Shown here in pieces: positions 58,844-64,000 of a stretch of DNA of 64,000 bases. A program made the translations under genes and the position numbers. The notes under the pieces are model-generated. The model was given only the letters and a program-made list of their open reading frames with translations. It had not been told where the DNA came from and made no database searches. How positions within the stretch are numbered: position 1 is the first letter of the stretch; every line of letters starts with the position of its first letter. Source of the stretch: Streptomyces sp. CB02923 (GTDB taxonomy: Bacteria; Actinomycetota; Actinomycetes; Streptomycetales; Streptomycetaceae); contig NZ_LWKZ01000026.1 in assembly GCF_001905005.1 (NCBI RefSeq), forward strand, positions 571,852 through 635,851, in the 5' to 3' direction.

Positions 58844-60172
58844 ATGCCTGCACGGCCGTCGGTCACGGAGGCGGAGCTGGAGGCCCACCTGCGTGGCATC
58901 TGCTTCAAGACCGGACCACCCCGCCGCATAGGCGTCGAGATAGAATGGCTCGTCCACGACGCCCGCAACCCCCGATGTCCTGTCGACCCCGTACGACACC
59001 GCGAAGCGGCCACCGCACTGCGTGCCCTCCCCCTGCGGTCGGCCCTCACCTTCGAACCCGGCGGACAGCTGGAGCTCAGCTCGCTGCCCGCCACATCCCT
59101 TACCGCGTGCATCGAGGCCGTCTCGGCCGACCTGTCCCTGGTCCGTCCTGCCATGCGCGAGATGGGCCTCGGCATGGCGGGGCACGGCCACAATCCCTGG
59201 CACCCCCCGCAGCGGGTACTCACCGAGCCCCGCTACAACGCCATGGAGGCGTACTTCGACCGCTGGGGCAGTGCGGGCCGGTCCATGATGTGCGGCACCG
59301 CCTCCGTGCAGGTCTGCTTGGACGCCGGGCAGGAGGAGCCAGGCCCCCTGGGGGTCGGCCGCCGCTGGCGGCTGGCCCACCTGCTGGGTGCGGTGCTGGT
59401 CGCCGCCTTCGCCAACTCGCCCGTCAGCGAGGGCTGCCCGACCGGCTACCGCTCCACCCGGCAGGTGGTGTGGTCCCAGATGGACCCGGCCCGCACCCTC
59501 GCCCCGCCGGACGGCCCGGACCCGCGTGCCGCCTGGGCCGGTTACGTCCTGGACGCGCCCGTCATGTGCCTCCGCAACGACGACGGGCCGTGGGACGCTC
59601 CCGAGGGGCTGACGTTCCGCGACTGGGTCCGTACGGGTACGCCGCGCCCGCCGACCGAGGAGGACCTCGACTACCACGTCAGCACGCTCTTCCCGCCCGT
59701 ACGGCCGCGCGGGCACCTGGAGCTGCGCATGATCGACGCGCAGCCGGGGGACGGCGGCTGGATCGTGCCGCTGGCCGTCACGGCCGCGCTCTTCGACGAC
59801 CCGGAGGCCGCCGAGAGCGTGTACCGCGTGGTCAAACCCCTGGCCGAGACGGCCGGCTCGCGGCCGGCGCCGCGCAACCCGCTGTGGCGGCACGCCACCC
59901 GCAACGCGCTGACCGACCCGGAGCTGGCGGCCGCCGCGCTGGCCTGCTTCACCATCGCGCAGGAGGCGCTGCCGCGGCTGGGCGCCCCGGCCGAGGTGCG
60001 CCACGCGGTCGCCCGGTTCGCCGAACGCTATGTGGCACAGGGCCGCTGCCCGGCGGACGACCTGCTGGACGGGGCGTACGCGGAGGAGTCCGCGCCGGCC
60101 CCGGCACCACCCGGTGGTCCGGCGGACGCCGCGTACGAAAACGAGCTCACCCTGGGGAAGGACAGCCCGTGA
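58844..60172 (+). CDS. egtA: Glutamate-cysteine ligase EgtA
   Basis: A 442-residue ligase from ATG 58844, GGAG-preceded. It has RIGVEIEWLV near residues 28-37 with the Mg-binding Glu residues, GGQLELSS and HLELRMIDAQ. It makes gamma-glutamylcysteine, the sulfur donor for ergothioneine. The assignment is firm because egtB, egtC and egtD follow without gaps. The first 281 bases upstream (58563-58843) hold no gene and should contain the operon promoter. Confidence 0.94.
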   Translation: MPARPSVTEAELEAHLRGICFKTGPPRRIGVEIEWLVHDARNPRCPVDPVRHREAATALRALPLRSALTFEPGGQLELSSLPATSLTACIEAVSADLSLVRPAMREMGLGMAGHGHNPWHPPQRVLTEPRYNAMEAYFDRWGSAGRSMMCGTASVQVCLDAGQEEPGPLGVGRRWRLAHLLGAVLVAAFANSPVSEGCPTGYRSTRQVVWSQMDPARTLAPPDGPDPRAAWAGYVLDAPVMCLRNDDGPWDAPEGLTFRDWVRTGTPRPPTEEDLDYHVSTLFPPVRPRGHLELRMIDAQPGDGGWIVPLAVTAALFDDPEAAESVYRVVKPLAETAGSRPAPRNPLWRHATRNALTDPELAAAALACFTIAQEALPRLGAPAEVRHAVARFAERYVAQGRCPADDLLDGAYAEESAPAPAPPGGPADAAYENELTLGKDSP

Positions 60173-61500
60173 CCCACGCTCCCGAGTCCCACGATCCGGA
60201 GTCGCTCCGGGAACGCGCGGCGCGCGCCCTGCTCGACGCGCGCGACCGCACCCGCCTGCTGACCACCTGCGTCGACGACCGCGACCTCACCGCCCAGCAC
60301 TCCCCCTTGATGTCGCCGCTGGTCTGGGACCTGGCGCACATCGGCAACCAGGAGGAGCAGTGGCTGCTGCGCGCGGTCGGCAGGCGGGACGCGCTGCGCC
60401 CCGACATCGACTCCGTGTACGACGCTTTCGAGCACCCGCGTGCCGAGCGCCCGTCCCTGCCCCTGCTGCCGCCCGCCGAGGCACACGGCTACGTGGCGGA
60501 CGTACGGAGCCGGGTGCTGGACGTGCTGGACAGCAGTCCGCTGCGGGGCGGGCCGCTGCTCGACGCCGGCTTCGCCTTCGGCATGATCGCGCAGCACGAG
60601 CAGCAGCACGACGAGACCATGCTCATCACCCACCAGCTGCGCCGCGGCCCGGCCGTCCTCACGGCCCCCGAGCCGCCGGTGACCTCGGACGGCATCCTGC
60701 CCACCGAGGTCCACGTACCCGGCGGCCCGTTCACGATGGGCACCTCCACCGAACCGTGGGCGCTGGACAACGAACGGCCCGCACACCGCCGTCTGCTGCC
60801 GTCCTTCCTCATCGACACCACCCCGGTGAGCAACGGCGCGTACCTCGGCTTCATCGAGGACGGCGGATACGACGAACCGCGCTGGTGGTCCGCCGAGGGC
60901 TGGGACCACGTACGCGAACACCGCCTGCACGCGCCGCTGTTCTGGCGCCACGAGGGCGGCCAGTGGCTGCGGCGCCGCTTCGGCGTCACCGAGCCGGTGC
61001 CGCGGGACGAACCGGTCCTGCACGTCAGCTGGTACGAGGCCGACGCGTACGCGCGGTGGGCGGGGCGGCGGCTGCCCACGGAGGAGGAGTGGGAGAAGGC
61101 CGCGCGGCACGACCCGGTCAGCGGCCGGTCACGGCGCTACCCGTGGGGCGACGAGGACCCGGGCCCGTCGCACGCCAACCTGGGCCAGCGGCACCTTCGA
61201 CCCGCCCCCGTCGGCAGCTATCCGGACGGCCAGTCACCGCTGGGCGTACGGCAGTTGATCGGCGATGTGTGGGAGTGGACGGCGAGCGGCTTCCTGCCGT
61301 ACCCCGGCTTTTCCGCGTTCCCCTACCGCGAATACTCGGAGGTGTTCTTCGGCGGACCGTACAAGGTGCTGCGCGGCGGTTCGTTCGCCGTCGGCCCGGT
61401 GGCCTGCCGGGGCACCTTCCGCAACTGGGACCTGCCGGTGCGGCGCCAGATCTTCGCCGGTTTCCGCACCGCCCGCGACGCCGACACGGCGGGCCGCTGA
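60169..61500 (+). CDS. egtB: Ergothioneine sulfoxide synthase EgtB
   Basis: A 443-residue protein; GTG 60169 overlaps the egtA stop. The DinB-like N-terminus supplies the iron ligands His57 (LAHIGNQEEQW) and His143/His147 (HEQQHDETM). The FGE-sulfatase-like C-terminal domain has PGGPFTMGTS, GRRLPTEEEWEKAAR and GDVWEWTASG. It joins gamma-Glu-Cys and hercynine oxidatively to a sulfoxide. Confidence 0.96.
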   Translation: MTHAPESHDPESLRERAARALLDARDRTRLLTTCVDDRDLTAQHSPLMSPLVWDLAHIGNQEEQWLLRAVGRRDALRPDIDSVYDAFEHPRAERPSLPLLPPAEAHGYVADVRSRVLDVLDSSPLRGGPLLDAGFAFGMIAQHEQQHDETMLITHQLRRGPAVLTAPEPPVTSDGILPTEVHVPGGPFTMGTSTEPWALDNERPAHRRLLPSFLIDTTPVSNGAYLGFIEDGGYDEPRWWSAEGWDHVREHRLHAPLFWRHEGGQWLRRRFGVTEPVPRDEPVLHVSWYEADAYARWAGRRLPTEEEWEKAARHDPVSGRSRRYPWGDEDPGPSHANLGQRHLRPAPVGSYPDGQSPLGVRQLIGDVWEWTASGFLPYPGFSAFPYREYSEVFFGGPYKVLRGGSFAVGPVACRGTFRNWDLPVRRQIFAGFRTARDADTAGR

Positions 61501-62255
61501 TGTGCCGCCACCTCGCCTACCTCGGCCCGGAGCTGCCGCTCGGCTCCTTGATCACCACACCGTCCCACGGCCTGTACCGCCAGTCGTGGCAGCCGCGCCA
61601 CCAGAACCACGGCACGGTCAACGCGGACGGCTTCGGCGTCGGCTGGTACGCGCCCGGCGACGCGGTGCCCGCCCGGTACCGCAGGGGCGGGCCCATCTGG
61701 GCCGACCCCGGCATCCTGGATCTGTGCCGGGTGGTGCGTACCACGGCGCTGCTCGCCGCCGTCCGGGACGCCACCTTCGCCGGTGCGGACGCCGAGGCGG
61801 CCGCCGCGCCGTTCGCCGACGGGCCGTGGCTGTTCAGCCACAACGGCGCCGTGCCCGGCTGGCCCGGCTCGCTGGCCGACCTGGCCGCCGGGCTGCCACC
61901 GCACCGGCTCCTGTCCCTGGAGGCCCGCTGCGACTCGGCCTTCATCTGGGCGTTGGTGCACCACCGCCTCAGCGCCGGGATGGACCCCGCCGAGGCACTG
62001 GCGGACACCGTCACGGCGGTGTCCGCCGCCGCGCCCGGCGCCCGGCTGAACCTGCTGCTCACCGACGGCGCCACGATCGCCGCGACCACCTGGGGCGACT
62101 CCCTCTACTACCTCGCCGAACCCGGCCGGAGCACCACCGTCGCCTCCGAACCGTACGACGCCTCCCCCCACTGGACCGAGGTCCCCGCGTACACCCTGCT
62201 CGCGGCCACGCCCACCGACGTCCTACTCACCCCGCTCAAGGAGCCCGCCGCGTGA
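61500..62255 (+). CDS. egtC: Ergothioneine biosynthesis amidohydrolase EgtC
   Basis: A 251-residue class II glutamine amidotransferase-like enzyme. Catalytic Cys2 (MCRHLAYLG) is right after the initiator Met, with NADGFGVGWY and LFSHNGAVPG. It removes the glutamyl group from the EgtB product. The ATG shares one base with the egtB stop (TGATG). Confidence 0.96.
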   Translation: MCRHLAYLGPELPLGSLITTPSHGLYRQSWQPRHQNHGTVNADGFGVGWYAPGDAVPARYRRGGPIWADPGILDLCRVVRTTALLAAVRDATFAGADAEAAAAPFADGPWLFSHNGAVPGWPGSLADLAAGLPPHRLLSLEARCDSAFIWALVHHRLSAGMDPAEALADTVTAVSAAAPGARLNLLLTDGATIAATTWGDSLYYLAEPGRSTTVASEPYDASPHWTEVPAYTLLAATPTDVLLTPLKEPAA

Positions 62256-63214
62256 GTCCCCTCACCGTCACCCGCACCCTGCCCGCCGACGCCACCACGG
62301 CCGCGCTGCGCGCCGACGTGGCGCACGGACTGACCCGCACCCCCAAGCAGCTCCCGCCCAAGTGGTTCTACGACGCCCGCGGCAGCGAACTCTTCGACGA
62401 GATCACCACGCTGCCGGACTACTACCCGACCCGCGCCGAACGCGAGATCCTGATCAGCCGGTCCGCCGACATCGCCACGGCCACCGGCGCCCGCACCCTC
62501 GTCGAACTGGGCTCCGGCTCCTCCGACAAGACCCGCCACCTCATCGCGGCACTGACCGGCCTGCACACCTACGTCCCGGTCGACGTCAGCGAAACCGCCC
62601 TCACCGCCGCGGGCGAGGCGCTCCTCACCCTCCACCCGGACCTGACCGTCCACGCCCTGGTGGCCGACTTCCAGCAGGGCTTCGCGCTGCCCGGCACCCC
62701 GGGCCCCCGCCTGCTCGCCTTCCTGGGCGGCACCATAGGCAACCTCCTCCCCGAGGAACGCGCCGCGTTCCTCCGCTCCGTACGGGACCTCCTCGCCCCC
62801 GGCGACGCCCTCCTCCTCGGCACCGACCTCGTCAAACCCGAACCCACCCTCATCGCCGCCTACGACGACGCCCGCGGCGTCACCGCCGACTTCAACAAGA
62901 ACGTCCTCAACGTCATCAACCGCGAACTGGGCGCCGACTTCGACCCGGCGGACTTCCACCACGTGGCCCTGTGGAACGCCGAGCGGGAGTGGATCGAGAT
63001 GCGGCTGCGGGCCCGGAAGGAACTGACCGTGAAGATCCCGGCACTGGACCTGGCGGTGCCGTTCGCGGAGGGCGAGGAGATCAGGACGGAGATCTCGGCG
63101 AAGTTCCGGCAGGAAGGCGTGCGGGAGGAGCTGGGCGTCGCCGGGTTCGAGCTGAGCCGGTGGTGGACGGACGAGGCGGGGAGGTTCGCGCTGTCGTTGG
63201 CCGTACGGGCGTAA
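62252..63214 (+). CDS. egtD: Histidine N-alpha-methyltransferase EgtD
   Basis: A 320-residue SAM methyltransferase; GTG 62252 overlaps the egtC stop as GTGA. It has PKWFYDARGSELFDEIT, LPDYYPTRAE and SAM motif LVELGSGSSDKTRHL at about 83-97, with GTIGNLLPEER. It trimethylates histidine to hercynine, the first step. No egtE follows; the C-S lyase must be elsewhere, as in many streptomycetes. Confidence 0.96.
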   Translation: MSPLTVTRTLPADATTAALRADVAHGLTRTPKQLPPKWFYDARGSELFDEITTLPDYYPTRAEREILISRSADIATATGARTLVELGSGSSDKTRHLIAALTGLHTYVPVDVSETALTAAGEALLTLHPDLTVHALVADFQQGFALPGTPGPRLLAFLGGTIGNLLPEERAAFLRSVRDLLAPGDALLLGTDLVKPEPTLIAAYDDARGVTADFNKNVLNVINRELGADFDPADFHHVALWNAEREWIEMRLRARKELTVKIPALDLAVPFAEGEEIRTEISAKFRQEGVREELGVAGFELSRWWTDEAGRFALSLAVRA

Positions 63215-63224
63215 CCGGCGGGAG

Positions 63225-64000
63225 TCACACCGCCGCTTCCTTGAGGAAGTCGAGGACGAGAGGGCTCGCGACGGTGCGGAACTCCTCGAAATAGGCGTGC
63301 CGGGCGCCCGGCAGCAGGAGCATGCGGGCGCCCGGGATGCGGTTGGCCAGCAGGGGCGCGTTGGCGGCGGGGTTGAGGAGGTCGTCGCTGCCGTGCAGGA
63401 CCAGGGTGCGGGCCCGGATGCCGGGCAGTTCCTCCCACGCGTCGTGCCGGCGGCTGGCGGCCAGGTGCCTGCGCCGGGCGTGGGCAGGCATGGCAGGGTC
63501 CCCCATCGTCCGGTGGGGTCCTGGGTGGGTGGCGAGCCAGTCGGGCGTGTACATCAGCGCGGCCAGGGCGCGCTGCGCGGCGGCCGGGTCCGTGTCGGCC
63601 AGTGACCGGCTCACGTCGCCGCTCCGTTCGACGCCGTACCGGCCGCCGGGGGACGTACAGCCCAGCACCAGGGCGCGGACCCGTCCCGGGTGGTGGGCGG
63701 CCAGCTTCTGCGCCACCCGTCCGCCCATGGACGTGCCGTAGACATCAGCGCATCCGATATCCAGCGCGTCGAGCACCGCGATCACGTCTCCGGCGAACTG
63801 CCGTGTGCTGTAGGGCTCGTCGGGCGCGTCACTGTCGCCGGTCCCCCGGTAGTCGAGGGTCAGCGTGCTCCGCGCGGCGTGGAAGTCCCCCCGTACCCCG
63901 TCCCACCAGTGATGGCTGTTGGACTGACCGGCGAGCAGCACCAGCACCGGCCCCTCCCCGCGGAGCTGACAGGCGATACGGACCCCGTCCGAGGTCGTGA
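63225..64000 (-). CDS. Alpha/beta hydrolase, N-terminus outside window
   Basis: At least 258 codons, open through base 64000 (frame reads TTSDGVRIACQLRGEGPVLV before the first ATG), so the start lies beyond the window. The nucleophile is Ser in GTSMGGRVA, the acid Asp in LHGSDDLLNP, and His in ARHAYFEEF. The oxyanion region is AGQSNSHHW. It is converging with egtD, whose stop is 10 bases away. Substrate unknown; close to proline-iminopeptidase/BioH-like enzymes in general shape. Confidence 0.88.
   Translation of the reverse strand, partial: TTSDGVRIACQLRGEGPVLVLLAGQSNSHHWWDGVRGDFHAARSTLTLDYRGTGDSDAPDEPYSTRQFAGDVIAVLDALDIGCADVYGTSMGGRVAQKLAAHHPGRVRALVLGCTSPGGRYGVERSGDVSRSLADTDPAAAQRALAALMYTPDWLATHPGPHRTMGDPAMPAHARRRHLAASRRHDAWEELPGIRARTLVLHGSDDLLNPAANAPLLANRIPGARMLLLPGARHAYFEEFRTVASPLVLDFLKEAAV

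Noticed and set aside
63225..64000. egtE directly after egtD
   Set aside because: The next gene is on the other strand and is an alpha/beta hydrolase without PLP-enzyme motifs.

Overview
The window looks like a piece of a Streptomyces (or close relative) chromosome. The DNA is very G+C rich with strong third-position G/C bias, and GTG starts are common. Many neighbouring genes overlap by the 4 bases ATGA or GTGA. The gene content is typical of the group: LysX, an egtABCD ergothioneine operon, a LAL-type LuxR regulator, an MmyB-like XRE regulator, a terpene cyclase and a stand-alone gyrB. No rRNA, tRNA or CRISPR array was seen.

Layout. 1-4.4 kb: an L,D-transpeptidase (cut by the window edge) and lysX, closed by a strong terminator. 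4.5-11.8 kb: a polyol/pentulose-type catabolic operon (2-hydroxyacid dehydrogenase, histidine phosphatase, two FGGY kinases, polyol-permease-like MFS) facing a DeoR regulator. 11.8-18.1 kb: a compact, unusual biosynthetic locus: MIO ammonia-lyase, cysteine-less half-ketosynthase, complete FabF-type ketosynthase, P450, and a divergent acyl/aryl-CoA ligase. 18.1-21.4 kb: a VOC protein and a stand-alone gyrB followed by a ParE/GyrB-like C-terminal remnant. 21.4-26.8 kb: a five-gene Dpp/Opp-type ABC importer. 26.9-29.5 kb: envelope or secreted proteins. 29.5-33.1 kb: an acyl-CoA dehydrogenase operon behind a TetR-type operator. 33.3-40.3 kb: XRE regulator, GH18 protein, SDR, SRPBCC, FAD oxidoreductase and terpene cyclase. 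40.5-45.5 kb: a methyltransferase with a duplicated SAM motif, a fluoroacetate-dehalogenase-like hydrolase facing a CGNR regulator, a polynucleotide-kinase-like ATPase and a HAD phosphatase on either side of a 19-bp palindromic repeat array, and an ArsR/VOC operon under a 24-bp perfect palindrome.

45.7-52.4 kb is the most rearranged part. A Tn3-family transposon of 5,207 bp with identical 43-bp terminal inverted repeats carries a dead transposase, a dead tyrosine recombinase and an intact MFS efflux gene. The efflux gene sits behind a promoter plus terminator-like leader. This transposon and a second 1.4-kb segment split a methyltransferase gene whose two halves lie at 45.5 and 52.7 kb. 52.8-64 kb: LAL regulator, MBL-fold hydrolase, type B carboxylesterase, egtABCD and an edge-truncated alpha/beta hydrolase.

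A recurring trait is short tandem duplications, mostly in multiples of three, in coding and non-coding DNA alike: the CoA ligase, ABC subunits, acyl-CoA dehydrogenase N-termini, a methyltransferase motif I, the LAL regulator, the dead transposase and several spacers. All functional assignments come from reading motifs by eye; no database search was run.
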